The notes under the pieces: generated by a model
The model's input: only the letters and a program-made list of their open reading frames with translations
Told to the model about the DNA's origin: nothing
The model's database searches: none
Made by a program: the position numbers and the translations under genes
Assembly: GCA_963662175.1 (NCBI GenBank)
Contig: OY759226.1
Coordinates: 23,420,446-23,484,445 of the forward strand
Source of the DNA: Aradus depressus
Lineage: Eukaryota > Arthropoda > Insecta > Hemiptera > Aradidae
Length of the DNA: 64,000 nt
Reading direction: 5' to 3'
Shown here: positions 53,494-63,461 of the stretch, piece by piece
Layout of the letters: each line of letters starts with the position of its first letter
Position numbering within the stretch: position 1 is the first letter of the stretch

Positions 53494-54020
53494 AAATAAA
53501 AATTTAAAAATAACAACAAATAAAATAAATAAATATTGCTAAGAAAATATCCAATGAATACGAAACAAATTAATGTAGTCAGTTAGCATTTTTGTATTTT
53601 AAAATATTATAAAACTATATAAAAAAAAATTCGAAAAAATGGGGACATGCTACGTTTTGTTGCAGTAAAGTCAGGCTTTGGACTTGCTCCTTTTTGCCAC
53701 TACATATATGGCGAAAGTGGCAGCCATTTTTTGTAGTTACAATCTTTGCATTGGAAGATCCTTGGCGTTTACTCCCTTTGCAATAGTACTTGATTTTAAA
53801 TCGAAGATTTAATAAAAATACTTTTGCCTGATTTTGAAGTCTAAAACCTGTCTTGTAGGACATTTGACATTGGGCTTAATCGAATTGTTCCGAAAAATCT
53901 ATTTCAGTTTTTTTTTTTGGACATATTCCCTTTTGTAATTGGGCGAGTCCATGTATACTAAATTAAGAAGGAACGTCGTAATGATTAATTAAGTATTATA
54001 TACAATTATAGTTAATTATT
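53494..54020. other. Unassigned intronic DNA
   Basis: An 82-residue minus-strand frame (53615-53863) has several Cys and His residues but no motif spacing that I can name. I do not call it a gene. Confidence 0.3.
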
Positions 54021-54021
54021 A

Positions 54022-54065
54022 TGACTCATGCTCGGGCTTAACTACGAGGTCATATCGCCTACTAC
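54022..54065 (-). repeat. SINE-A tail, split by a hAT MITE
   Basis: 'tgactcatgctcgggcttaa' to 'cgcctactac', then the insertion. It resumes at 54553. Confidence 0.7.
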
Positions 54066-54552
54066 CAGTGTCGGATTAAGACTATTCGATGCCCTAAGCA
54101 TTTACCCCCGCCTCACTATTGATATGGTTAACGTCTTACTGATGTTGGCAAGTTCAATACTAAAGTTCGATTGAACAAAACAAAGACAAAATTAATTAAA
54201 CGAGAAAATAAAAAAAATAATAGATTAAAACACTTTTCTCTTTCGTCCAAATACGCCATTCGTTCATCATATATGTGCACTTCTTCTTCCTCAGTTTCAT
54301 CATAATCATGTTTTGATATTTGGTCTTCCATCCGAAGTTTACGGCAGGCTATGAAAACAATGATACCGATTGTTTTTATATTTAACACATTAGCTCCATT
54401 TTAAATTTAAAATGATAGCAGATTGATGAAAAAATATTTATAAAAACTGAGAAATAATTAACTATTTCAAAAATAGCTTTGTGGACTTGATGCCCCCGCG
54501 ACGTGATGCACTAAACAATTGCTTAGTTTGTTTATAGGTTAATCCGGCACTG
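54066..54552. mobile_element. hAT MITE, 487 bp, in SINE-A
   Basis: Termini CAGTGTCGGATTAAG and CTTAATCC-type complement (aatccggcactg), flanked by the perfect 8-bp duplication cctactac (54058-54065, 54553-54560). Eight-base duplications and CAGTG ends are hAT hallmarks. No transposase domain is recognised. Confidence 0.88.
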
Positions 54553-54597
54553 CCTACTACCAGAGACTTCTCTCGTTTCTCTGGTGGAATTGGCTTC
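54553..54597 (-). repeat. SINE-A remnant after the hAT MITE
   Basis: 'cctactaccagagacttctc', then 'tttctctggtgg'. Confidence 0.6.
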
Positions 54598-54619
54598 ATA
54601 AGTACAACACATATTAATT

Positions 54620-54700
54620 TTCAGCGCAAAGGAGAGGAGGATCGGAGGAGGGGGATTTAACTCAAAAAGTCTAATAACTGCCGATTTATTTTCAATTTTC
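54620..54700 (-). repeat. CHR-family internal unit fragment
   Basis: 'attaattttcagcgcaaagg', then 'aagtctaataactgccgatt'. Confidence 0.4.
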
Positions 54701-55087
54701 ATCCTATAAAGTTTTCAAAATGATTCATAAAACTTTCAGCCATATTATTATATTTTTGTTATTTTATTTCATTTTTCAAAAATTGGAATTATATCCAGTT
54801 GACTAGCTGTTCAATCTTGCCAACCCCCATGAAGGAATGTTTCACAAGAGAGGGCCCCCTCGCATTGGTTGGGGGGCGCCCAGCCGGAAATTGGCCCCAG
54901 AACCCTATGTTTACCTAATGCCCCCCCCCCCCCCCCCTCCCCTCGCCCCTTACATGTGGGCCTCTTTGCTCTTTTGATCCTACTCAAAAATTTTCTCCGC
55001 ACGAAGAAAACACAACAAAATGGACAATTGTCAAGACAGGCATTTCATTTGTTCATACTCAGAACAGCTCAAGATTCCAAGTTTGAA

Positions 55088-55138
55088 ACACGGCCGAGGG
55101 GAAGTGAAAAACCTTTGAGCATGCCGTCCTTCGGACTC
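55088..55138 (+). repeat. SINE-A fragment, split by a GC-rich element
   Basis: 'cacggccgagggga', then 'catgccgtccttcgg'. It continues at 55728. Confidence 0.6.
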
Positions 55139-55728
55139 TAAGGCTTCTTACACACCAAAGCCTAGCCGTGCCGGGCCGGGCGATGCGATGCGAAGCCGAG
55201 CCGAGCGGAATCTGCCTGCGTTGGCACCGAAGCCGATTTGCTTCTCAGTAGGTTTTCTAGCCTTGTAGTGAGAGGTGCTTCTTTCCTATTCAGTCTCAGT
55301 TGAAACGTGGTGCAAAATGATGTCATCCTACTTCCTTCCATAGATTTATTGTCACATCCCAATTTGTTAGATTGATCCCACAACGGAGGTCTTTCTTGAA
55401 TCGAACTAATTAATATTTCTATGTCAACACTCATTATAATATTAAAAAAATTAAAAAACAAAAACCACTTGAAACAATAAAAAAACAATATATTGCGCAA
55501 TATGATGTAACTCACTGGGCTGAAACACCGAACTAGACTGAATGACGGAAAAAAACGGCTTGGCAGAAAACGCTCGAATTGGCGGGAGGTAGTACTGCTC
55601 AAAACCGCTCGGCCCGGCGCGGCCCGGCCTTGGTTTGAATACTCCCATGTAAACCCTGCGTATCTAGCGCTCAAGCGTTTTCCGCCCGGCTCGGCTCGGC
55701 CCGGCTTTGGTGTGAAACCCCACTTACA
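55139..55728 (-). mobile_element. Harbinger-like non-autonomous element with GC-rich ends
   Basis: Inverted ends 'cacaccaaagcctagccg' and (complement) 'cacaccaaagccgggccg'. Subterminal ggccgggc/gccgagccgag repeats are strikingly GC-rich against an AT-rich background. A second inner end copy lies at about 55605-55640. The target duplication is unclear (about 3 bp). Confidence 0.55.
55330..55440 (-). pseudogene. MADF-like fragment in the Harbinger-like element
   Basis: Minus frame 'SVDIEILISSIQERPPLWDQ', followed by SNKLG, resembles the start of a MADF/Myb-type domain (hydrophobic helix, then RP.LWD). Such domains occur in the DNA-binding partner protein of PIF/Harbinger transposons. Short and weak; the larger 170-residue frame around it is mostly terminal repeat. 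Confidence 0.4.
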
Positions 55729-55812
55729 GGAGAATCGGGCTCATGTCCATCTGAGCGCTCTGGTAGTAGGCGATATGACCTCGTAGTTAAAGCCCGGGCA
55801 TGAGTCATAATA
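55728..55812 (+). repeat. SINE-A tail after the GC-rich element
   Basis: 'aatcgggctcatgtccatct' to 'cccgggcatgagtcataata'. Confidence 0.7.
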
Positions 55813-56071
55813 AATTCTAAAACTTTATCTTAATTGTGTAAGGTATATCATTATAATATCGAAGTATAAGAAACAATAATAAAAATGCGTACACTCTTTA
55901 TGATTGAAATACGCAATATATTATATTAACTTAGTGGCGTTAACAGGGGCGAAGTTCAATCGTTCAAACAATTTCCATTTTTCGTAGCTCCTTCAATTTC
56001 CAGCTGTTCCAGTGAGTCAAACTGTCTTTCCACAAAGATGGTGGTTCTTTATTCCCGTCACTGTTACGTTA

Positions 56072-56410
56072 TTTCATGCCCGGACTTTAACTACGAGGTC
56101 ACATCACCTACTAACAGAGCGCTTTTTTGTCGCTCTAGTGGACATGAGGCCTGACTCTACTATAGAAGTTCTGAATTTCGCCTCTCTAGATTTATAGACT
56201 CTAGATTTATAGATATATAGACTTTCTTTATATCGTTTTAGTATGATAACGCCTGAATTTGAGCGAAATGAAACTAATAACAATCGAATAAAACTAGTTT
56301 GGAGAGAATAAACACGCTTAACGTCCCTTCCGAAGGACATATAAACTAAAGGGCTCGGCCGAGTTTCAAACCCGCGATCTTGAGCTTAGTAAGCAAGCAA
56401 GCATACCACT
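56072..56410 (-). repeat. SINE-A, heavily decayed copy
   Basis: 'catgcccggactttaactac', 'ttaacgtcccttccgaagga' and 'tttcaaacccgcgatcttga'. The middle is replaced by AT-rich sequence. Confidence 0.6.
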
Positions 56411-56969
56411 GATTATATACATACCCTTAAATTTATTGATATATATTATTATAAATAAATATACCATTATTCCTAATAGTTCACCTAAACCAGTTAATAT
56501 TAAGTACTTTTTAACTTTTATAAAAAAATAATAATAATAATAATATAATAAATAAAACTGAATTATTTATTAAAGATAATAATAGATAATATATTTGTAA
56601 TATTTTCTTTTCTTATTACAGTTGAACTTAATGTATCATCTTAAAGTATAATCTACTACAAGACGTTGGCCTTTTAAGCTGACTCCATTAATTACTTTGG
56701 CTCCCAACTTATATTGAATTGACAATTACAACACTGTTAAAATTAAAATTAAATCTATCTATTTTGTAATTGTTTTAATATATTATATACTTCTATCCAC
56801 ATATTGACTAACTTTTCTCTACATTATTTATTTATTAAATTTCAAACTATATATACTTATATATTTTTATATAGTTATATATATTGTAGATGTATTAAGT
56901 ATACAATTTATTAAAAGAATAAATGAAAATAATATACTATAAATAATAATAGACTATTGTTATGAAAAA
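56411..56969. other. Very AT-rich intronic DNA
   Basis: Long A/T stretches with short (AAT) runs. No feature supported. Confidence 0.4.
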
Positions 56970-57052
56970 AAAAAAGTTGGTGAATCATCTGTGTGTACTT
57001 CCCCAGTACGAATTAATTATCTAGGTTTTCACGCTCTGTCCTCAGCCAATTG
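56970..57052 (+). repeat. CHR-family head
   Basis: 'ttggtgaatcatctgtgtgt', then 'acttccccagtacgaattaa'. Cut by a SINE. Confidence 0.55.
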
Positions 57053-57057
57053 ATCGT

Positions 57058-57218
57058 ACGAGGTCATATCGCCTACTACCAGAGCGCTCTTCCGTCGCTC
57101 TGGTGGACAGGATTGTGTCCATCGCTTAGCGCCCTTTCCGAAGGACGGCGTGCTCAAGGTTTTTTCATCTCTCAGAGGCTTGGTTTCGAACCGGGCGATC
57201 TTGAGTTCAGTAGACTCA
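57058..57218 (-). repeat. SINE-A, internally deleted copy
   Basis: 'gaggtcatatcgcctactac' joined to 'cgaaggacggcgtgctcaag', then a degraded head. Confidence 0.65.
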
Positions 57219-57254
57219 TAGTCAAATGAAAGAAAATACATATAAAATAAATGT

Positions 57255-57335
57255 GATTAGGGTAGGGATCGTTTACCTAACGACACAACAGGGTCGGGGA
57301 CCGACATTTACCGTCCCCTCCAAAGGACGGCATGC
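57255..57335 (-). repeat. SINE-A body fragment
   Basis: 'gtcccctccaaaggacggca' with diverged flanks. Confidence 0.5.
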
Positions 57336-57344
57336 TCCCACATA

Positions 57345-57654
57345 AATCACTGTCAGTGTACTTCCTCAGAACGAATTAATCTATTATCTTTTCGCTCTCC
57401 CTCCAAAACCAGTCGTTTGCGCTAATATTCAATAGTTGTCTTACATAGCGGGGGCGCTTCTAAATCATCATACTACATTTTGTGTCGATAAATTCATTTC
57501 ATCTGCAGTTATTGTGTTCACAGACACATTTTTTATATATATATAAATATATTTGTAATATAAAGGTAGGAAAAACATGAAATTCCGTTGAAAATCCGAA
57601 TCGATTTTTTCACATTACATAACTTCCCCTATACTTCGTATAGGTAGGGAAGTA
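57345..57654 (+). repeat. CHR-family repeat, complete one-unit copy
   Basis: Head 'tcagtgtacttcctcagaac', one internal unit, 'attgtgttcacagacacatt', pre-tail 'tgaaattccgttgaaaatcc', tail hairpin 'cttcccctatacttcgtata' with 'gggaag'. Best single copy to show the whole plan. Confidence 0.7.
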
Positions 57655-57747
57655 AGAGAAAACCTGAGGGCCTTAAATCGGATTCGAACCTGCGATCTTG
57701 AGCACAGTAGACAAGCCCGCTACCCCTCAGCTACTGGCACCCTCTAG
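57655..57747 (-). repeat. SINE-A head fragment
   Basis: 'ggattcgaacctgcgatctt' to 'cagctactggcaccctc'. Confidence 0.6.
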
Positions 57748-58029
57748 AATTGTATTACTAGTAATACAATTAATGCAACTGGTATATTTTTTCAAGTTGC
57801 ATTCTCATAAATTTATGCACCCCATCTATGAAGCCCTCGTCCCCTAAATCTGATTTTATTCCCTCTACAATTGTTTGAGCGCATAGAAAAATTACCATTT
57901 TCATTTTGATAATACGAAAGAAATATTGATTTCTTGTGAAAAGGAATGGGGTAAAATTTATTTTGTGCGAATGTCAAGATGGCTGATGTATTGAGAAATC
58001 AATTTTCAGAAATTTTGGTCAAATACTTA

Positions 58030-58425
58030 CTTTTTTTACTTCCTCTGGCGTAGAACCTGGGCTTCCGCAACAATCTTCCGCCATTCTACTCTATCCTCGG
58101 CCTCCCGTCTCCATCTTCTCACACCCATCGGTCTGAGGTCGTCCTCCACGTCCTCCAGCCAACGTAAGCGGGGTCTACCTCTTCTTCTTTGTCTTCCAGT
58201 ATCCTCCTCGGCAATCTGTCTGGTTCCATCCTCTGTAAATGCTCCAGCCATTGCAGCCGCCCCTGCTTCACTTAGGCCACCAGGTCCGGCCTCTTGTACA
58301 GGTCCCTCAGCTCCCTATTGGTCCGTATCCTCCATCTATCCTCCTCTGGAGTAGGGCCGTATATCTTCCTCAATACCTTCCTCTTCTACGTATTTAGTAA
58401 GATTTCGTCCCTCCTAGTCAGGTTT
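58030..58425 (-). pseudogene. RTE-like LINE ORF2 C-terminal fragment, frameshifted
   Basis: From the right, one frame gives 'RKVLRKIYGPTPEEDRWRIR', '[16 protein letters not shown]', a stop, '[15 protein letters not shown]' and 'EPDRLPRRI'. The frame from 58251 then gives '[20 protein letters not shown]'. This block order (WR.RTN.EL..LY...D......R..W.GH..RM...RLP..., RGRP..RW.DDV) is typical of RTE and related LINEs. Its codons are GC-rich, unlike neighbours. One stop and one frameshift: inactive. Confidence 0.72.
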
Positions 58426-58429
58426 TGGT

Positions 58430-58515
58430 CGAATAGGAAGAGGGTTTTCGAAGGATAGCGAAAACGTAATCGATAACATTCTAACTGGGGAAGTACATTG
58501 ACGTTGATTTACTGA
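58430..58515 (-). repeat. CHR-family head
   Basis: 'ctaactggggaagtacattg', then 'gttgatttactgacaac'. The next copy starts directly after it. Confidence 0.55.
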
Positions 58516-58517
58516 CA

Positions 58518-58870
58518 ACTGTCTACTTCTCCAGCTATAAGTATAGGGGAGGTTCTGTAATCGGTCAGAAAGTCGATGCCGAGTTTTCAAAGGAATTTCA
58601 TGTTTACCGACCTCCCAATTCCAAAAATGAAAGGAAAAAAAATTGTATGTGTATATAACTCCCGATAGAATGAATATATCTTCACGAAATTTTATATGTG
58701 TATCCAAAACCCCATAAGGACGACAGCTATTGATTTTCAGCCAAATCTGTCCAGGGGAAGGGGGGATTCAGAGGGGTGCTCGACTCAAATACCCTTATAA
58801 CTGCGGATGTAATGAATGTATCGATACGAAATTCAGTATATGTATTCATAAGCCACTATAATTATAAGAC
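58518..58870 (-). repeat. CHR-family repeat, reverse copy in tandem with the previous one
   Basis: Tail hairpin 'acttctccagctataagtat' plus 'aggggaggtt', then 'tcaaaggaatttcatgttta', and two internal units ('aggacgacagctattgattt', 'actgcggatgtaatgaatgt'). Confidence 0.62.
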
Positions 58871-58884
58871 AAATATATTCTTCG

Positions 58885-59111
58885 GGTCTTTAAGAGCACC
58901 GCAAGGGAGACAACAAAAAATTGGCTGACCAGGAAACACATCTAGTTCTGGAGAGGGGTCCCAAAGCAGAGACATTCAAAACTCTTTGTAGCGAAACCCT
59001 CAGAGAAAAGGAGCCGAGAGCTCCTGAATATGAACAGAATGGATCTAAGAGCTATGACAGGGCTGAAGACAGGACACTGTCATATGAACAAACGCTTAAA
59101 TATGGGCATCC
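58885..59111 (+). pseudogene. LINE RNase H/post-RT fragment (part 1)
   Basis: One frame reads 'KRSRELLNMNRMDLRAM', then 'TGLKTGHCHMNKRLNMGI', the 'R.....GL.TGHC..N.HL..MG' block of Jockey-type LINEs. Interrupted at about 59112 by other elements. The knuckle part follows at about 59690. Confidence 0.6.
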
Positions 59112-59165
59112 AGGGGCGTAGCCAGAGGGGCGGCAGGGGGGGGGGGCACGTCCCCCCCCCTGGCC
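59112..59165 (+). mobile_element. hAT-like terminus with G/C runs
   Basis: 'caggggcgtagccagaggg' is a terminus type common to animal hAT elements. It is followed by a self-complementary G11...C10 segment. No partner end identified with confidence. Confidence 0.35.
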
Positions 59166-59399
59166 AGAGCAAAAAACTAAGATAAAAATTAAATAAACTA
59201 AAAACGTGCACAAAAAGTTGCTGGAAAACGATCGAGAACACTTCAAAGACGAAGTTCTTTCACGATTTTCGGGGCATAAACGAAAATTGTGCTTTACTTG
59301 AATGTACCTGTACAAAACAAGTCATATTACATTTATTTAAATATATATGAATTCAATCATTTCATTTCCTCGCTCAAAATCGTCATTTATGTTATACTT

Positions 59400-59563
59400 T
59401 ATACTCTTAAAACTGATTTTACATGCGCAGTAAAAATGCAAAGCGCAGCAGCAGCAAATGCACGCTATTGAATGTGAGTCATTTAATTCTAAAAGCACAG
59501 AAACTACAGCGTGCATTTGCTGCTGCGCTTTGCATTTTTGCTGCTCATGTAAAGTCAGCTTAA
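59400..59563. mobile_element. Foldback MITE, about 160 bp
   Basis: Arms of about 57 bp: 'aaaaatgcaaagcgcagcag' with 'cagcaaatgcacgct', and their complement 'agcgtgcatttgctgctgcg'. The loop is about 45 nt. GC-rich core within AT-rich DNA. Confidence 0.75.
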
Positions 59564-59689
59564 GTATTACAGTCAGGGGGAGCTTCTAGGGGTCCGAGTT
59601 TCCCAAATTAATAACAAAAAGTCTGCAACGCTAACCACGGAAACTGCGGGCTGTGCCCCCCGCAGTCTATACCCCCTGCTCAAAATCCT

Positions 59690-59880
59690 CGCTAGAAGTT
59701 CTCTGTGCAGGAAATGTGGCGAGGTAAATTTCTAAGCCAGTGTAAAACTCTAGAAAACAAGAGGTTTTACTGTCTCACCATAACATAAACCGAGGCAAGC
59801 TATGGAGAGAACCTATAGCAGAATTCTGGTCTTTATTAAAGGATACAGGGCTGCTGTAGGAACCAAAAAAAAAAAAAAAA
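59690..59880 (+). pseudogene. LINE C-terminal fragment (part 2)
   Basis: 'SLCRKCGE' and, further on in shifted frames, 'KLWREPIAEFWSLLKDT'. It continues the fragment at 58885 and ends in an A run at 59866-59880. Confidence 0.5.
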
Positions 59881-59919
59881 TTTGCTTAAGCGTGCGATTA
59901 GCTTTGGAGAGAGAGCGAA

Positions 59920-59975
59920 AACATAATTGAATTATACGTGCTGGGGAAGTACATAGCAGTTGATCAACTGACAAA
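59920..59975 (-). repeat. CHR-family head
   Basis: 'gctggggaagtacatagcag', then 'ttgatcaactgac'. Confidence 0.5.
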
Positions 59976-60255
59976 TTTTTCTTTTATATACATGGAATAT
60001 ATATATATAATATATAATAAATGAAAAGTAATATCATTCTAACAGCTTAGTTATTTTTCATAGATATGAACTTTTCATATCTTAACATACTGCTATCTCA
60101 AAGTACGATAGTCACAGATATTTCATTATTTATAAAGAAATTAAAGTAATAAGAAACACTATTTTTTTTTAAATGTTATTTCTTGATATATATTTTTTTT
60201 TTATACAAAGAAATAAATTTTACTTTTTTTCTTTTTTTTTTTTGTCGAAAAGCAG

Positions 60256-60372
60256 GTGACAGAATCGCAGAGGCAGTCGAGTCGACCGGGGAGTGTTGGA
60301 CAAAATTCAGCAGCGACATCGACGAGCGTTCAGGCCGCGATCGCTGCAATACAAGCAGGCCAGCTTAGTCAG
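60256..60372 (+). CDS. nub: POU class 2-like transcription factor, internal exon C
   Basis: 117 bp (39 codons), T-rich polypyrimidine tract then 'gtcgaaaagcag' acceptor, donor GTGAGT. Reads VTESQRQSSRPGSVG, then 'QNSAATSTSVQAAIAAIQAG' and QLSQ in phase 0 from exon B. 'SVQAAI..' followed by a Gln/Leu/Met segment recalls the vertebrate Oct-1 (POU2F1) N-terminal region, which is the basis for the class assignment together with exon D. A role in transcriptional activation is family knowledge, not shown here. Confidence 0.68.
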
Positions 60373-60419
60373 GTGAGTCAAGATATTCTTAAGTATATAT
60401 AGGAATTTCAAATTTGACA

Positions 60420-60640
60420 TCTTACATTTTATGTTGAGTTTTCCCCCAAATTTAATATTTTCCGACCCCCTAATTCCAAATAAAATTACATAACTTCCCC
60501 TATACTTCCTGGGGAAGTAAAATTCATAATCTCATAAGGGCGACACCTATTAATTTTTAGCTCAAACTGTCAATTGTTTTTGGAGGGAAAGCGGAAACTT
60601 GATTAGGGAAGTACATTGGCAACGAATTTTATGAATTTAT
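60420..60640. repeat. CHR-family repeat, rearranged copy
   Basis: Tail 'cataacttcccctatacttc', then 'ctggggaagtaaaattcata', followed by a unit piece 'gggcgacacctattaatttt' and a reversed head 'tagggaagtacattggcaac'. Confidence 0.5.
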
Positions 60641-60841
60641 GTATTCTGAAATTTGATTTTGAATTTTCATCAGAATTTTTTTTTTATTATTTATTTTTTG
60701 AGGGCTGATGGTATCACCGCGGCGAGACTACCCTTACAGTAGCCCTGTATCTCTAAGTCGAGGATGCTGCCGCAGGTTTCTTAGCCATGTTCTGTATAGA
60801 GGGCGCACAGTGTGAAATTTATGAGTTTTGATTTTGAAAAT

Positions 60842-61242
60842 TCGACCCCCTTCTCAATTTTTGATCAATTTGGATGAAACTAGGTGCAAAATATTTGTGG
60901 AAGCTGTCTTTTTATTAGGTAACTGCGGGTTTCATAATCAAGGTATTATATGCCAATTGACAGCTGCCAAAACCCCCTCAAAAATTTTAAAAATTTTAAT
61001 TTTTTTTGTCGTTTTTTAAGTTTTTGTTAACGGATTTTTACAATTTAAATTAATGTTTTTGGGGTCGCTGATTACGAATTCAATATTTATTTTAGCCAAA
61101 ATTGGTGCAAATTAAAATTAAAATTTGAATTAAAATTCTTGATTGTGAAACCCGCAGTTATCTGATAAAAAGCCAGCTTTTACAAATATTTTGCACTTAG
61201 TTTCATCCAAATTGATCAACAATTGAGCGGGGGTGCAGTTGC
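60842..61242. mobile_element. Foldback element, about 400 bp
   Basis: Arms of about 100 bp at 60842-60942 and 61137-61242 ('ttggatgaaactaggtgcaa', 'aactgcgggtttcataatca' and complements) around about 195 bp of AT-rich spacer. Arms are roughly 85-90% matched by eye. Confidence 0.7.
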
Positions 61243-61392
61243 AGTGGAAGTCAAATGCACATTAACAAAAGATGAAGAATTATTTTTAAATTTTAACTCT
61301 CCCATAGTGGCTTCTGATTCTTCATACTAAATTGTATGACAATAAATTCTAAGTTGAGAAACGCGGACATATTGTGGAAACTTGTAATAAAT

Positions 61393-61930
61393 AAATAAAA
61401 CAAACTTATTTTTGAAATATTGTCTATTCCACTAAAGATATATTATACATATATAACTACCTGTTTCGGCTTTATACCATCGTCAGGTCTAGTTATGAGA
61501 TGTTGAAAAACACTTAATAAAAAATAAAGTAAAACGTATGTTTATTGTCTATTTCACAAAATATGTTAAATATATGAGTGTACTTTCTGTATTAGTTGCA
61601 TCTTCAGCCACGACTTAACAAATAATCTATTTTTTAAATCGTGGCTGAAGATGGTAACAATACCAAAAAAACATACATTTTTCTTTATTTTTAATGATTT
61701 TCAGTCAAATCGGCCAAAGGGGGTGGGGTTTAGAGGTTAACACTTTTGGGGTTATACATGATTTTTCTGTGGTCGAGTTTATTGTTTATTTTAATTTATT
61801 TATAACAGTTCATATAAAACAGTTCATAACTAGACCTGACGATGGTATAAAGCCGAAACTGGTAGTTATATATGTATATATATCTTTAGTGGAATAGACA
61901 ATATTTCAAAAATAAGTTTGTTTTATTTAT
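61393..61930. mobile_element. Penelope-like inverted repeat pair with ribozyme-like cores
   Basis: Outer arms about 61393-61500 and 61825-61930 are near-perfect complements. The right arm has CTGACGA (61836-61842), a short stem and GAAAC (61855-61859). An inner hairpin around 61600-61655 ('atcttcagccacga' and complement) belongs to the second variant, seen at 1915 and 46376. Confidence 0.55.
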
Positions 61931-61979
61931 TTATGACAATAAATTAATTGACACATGGACAGGATTTTTTTTTTTTTTT

Positions 61980-62075
61980 TTTGGAAAGGAAATCCCGTTG
62001 AAATCTGGACATCGAATATTTAAACAATTAAATACCTAATTACCCCAACACTTCGTATAGCTGGAATTGGAGAAC
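61980..62075 (+). repeat. CHR-family tail
   Basis: 'atcccgttgaaatctggaca', 'aacacttcgtatagctgg'. Confidence 0.4.
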
Positions 62076-62096
62076 TTTTTCAAAGAGACTACAGTT

Positions 62097-62210
62097 TGGT
62101 GACTCATGCCTGGGCTTTAACTACGAGGTCATATCGCCTACTACCAGAGCGCTCTTTCATTGTTCTATTGAACATGAGACCGACTCTACTGCGGGATTTC
62201 TAAATGTAGA
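62097..62210 (-). repeat. SINE-A tail fragment
   Basis: 'tggtgactcatgcctgggct' to 'gaccgactctactgcggg'. Confidence 0.65.
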
Positions 62211-62620
62211 AAACTGTATATGGTGTCTATTAAATTTATTTTTGTTCTTCTCAGCTCCGTTTTTAACTGATGAAATATAAAAAAAAATATATATTTATAA
62301 ATAAATATTAGCGAATTAAAATAATAATAAAATGAATGATAGCATAAAGAGAGTGATAGAGGAAAATTATTGGGTTTAGTGCAATTTATGGACAATAAAT
62401 GAGGACTTAGGACTTGTTAAGTATCCATTATATTTAACATTTATGGTAGTTTTAACAGTATTTAATTTATATGAGGTACAACACACCTAGAAAACATTTG
62501 GAAATGTTAACGATACCCTTCCCTTATTCATGTACAAACATTATAACAAGTAGATTATTGTATTTGCTAGTGGCAATAAGTGTCTACATAATTCACAATT
62601 GCTCATTTTGCCCATTGTGA
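62211..62620. other. Unassigned intronic DNA
   Basis: AT-rich. No gene or repeat end recognised. Confidence 0.35.
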
Positions 62621-62632
62621 TATTGCAAAAGT

Positions 62633-62941
62633 GAGGGCGCCGGTAGCTCAGTGGTATGCGTTGCTTTTCTTCTGAGCTCAAGATCGTGGCTTCGAAACCC
62701 GACCGAGGCACTGAGCACTCGTATATATATATATATATTCGGATGGGACGTTAAGCGATGGTCCCGAGCCTGTACGATGTCAGGTACTCGTTAAAGACCC
62801 CTGCTCTAGGTGAATTAAAATTTAGGGTAGGCAAAATTTAGGACTTCCACAGTAGAGTCGGGCACATGTTCACCAGAGTGACGAAAGAGCTCGATATGAC
62901 CTCGTAGTTAAAGCCCGGGCATGAGTCATAAAACCTAAACC
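62633..62941 (+). repeat. SINE-A, full-length young copy with internal (AT) replacement
   Basis: 12-bp target duplication tattgcaaaagt (62621-62632 and 62942-62953). The mid-body has 'cgtatatatatatatatatt' in place of the usual segment. It ends 'cataaaacctaaacc'. Confidence 0.9.
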
Positions 62942-63164
62942 TATTGCAAAAGTCGACAACTCGCGGGAAAATTCTTTTCAGAGGAGAGGAAATTTTTTTT
63001 TTTATTCCTCCGCTAGTATAGAGGAAATCATTCACCAATTTTTTTATTTTTTCCTCTAATCTAGAAAGACATTTTTATACACCGTTTTATTCATTTACTA
63101 ATGAATATATTCAAAATTAGTATAAAGATTCATACTTCCCTGAATAATTCAAGTATTGATTAAT

Positions 63165-63255
63165 TTTATTAATTAGTTGGAGGGAGTGCGGAAATTTATT
63201 TGATTAACTCGTGCTGGAGAACTCTTCGTACAATGCCGGTGATTCACTGAACACT
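63165..63255 (-). repeat. CHR-family head
   Basis: 'ttagttggagggagtgcgga', then 'caatgccggtgattcactga'. Confidence 0.5.
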
Positions 63256-63461
63256 ATTTTTTATTTATTCCTAAAGAGGGCAGACATCCCCCAGGGAGGG
63301 TGGTTTGAAAATTTGATTGATTGATAATTTTTTATTTTGAATATTTACAATGCCTCCCTTACACTTTGTATAACTGTGGAAGTAATGCCACAATATTGTC
63401 TATTTAAGTCTCAATAAACTTCTGAAATAACACATATATTTTTTTAAATCTTTGTTGACAG

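Noticed and set aside
53615..53863. 82-residue Cys/His-containing frame as a zinc-finger or transposase tail
   Set aside because: Cys/His spacing fits no motif that I know and the flanks are not coding.
55162..55674. 170-residue minus-strand open frame as a host gene
   Set aside because: Both ends are transposon terminal repeats; only a short MADF-like piece inside is meaningful.
58036..58251. Arg/Glu-rich 71-residue frame as a host gene
   Set aside because: It is the C-terminal block of an RTE-like LINE, with the preceding block in another frame just upstream.
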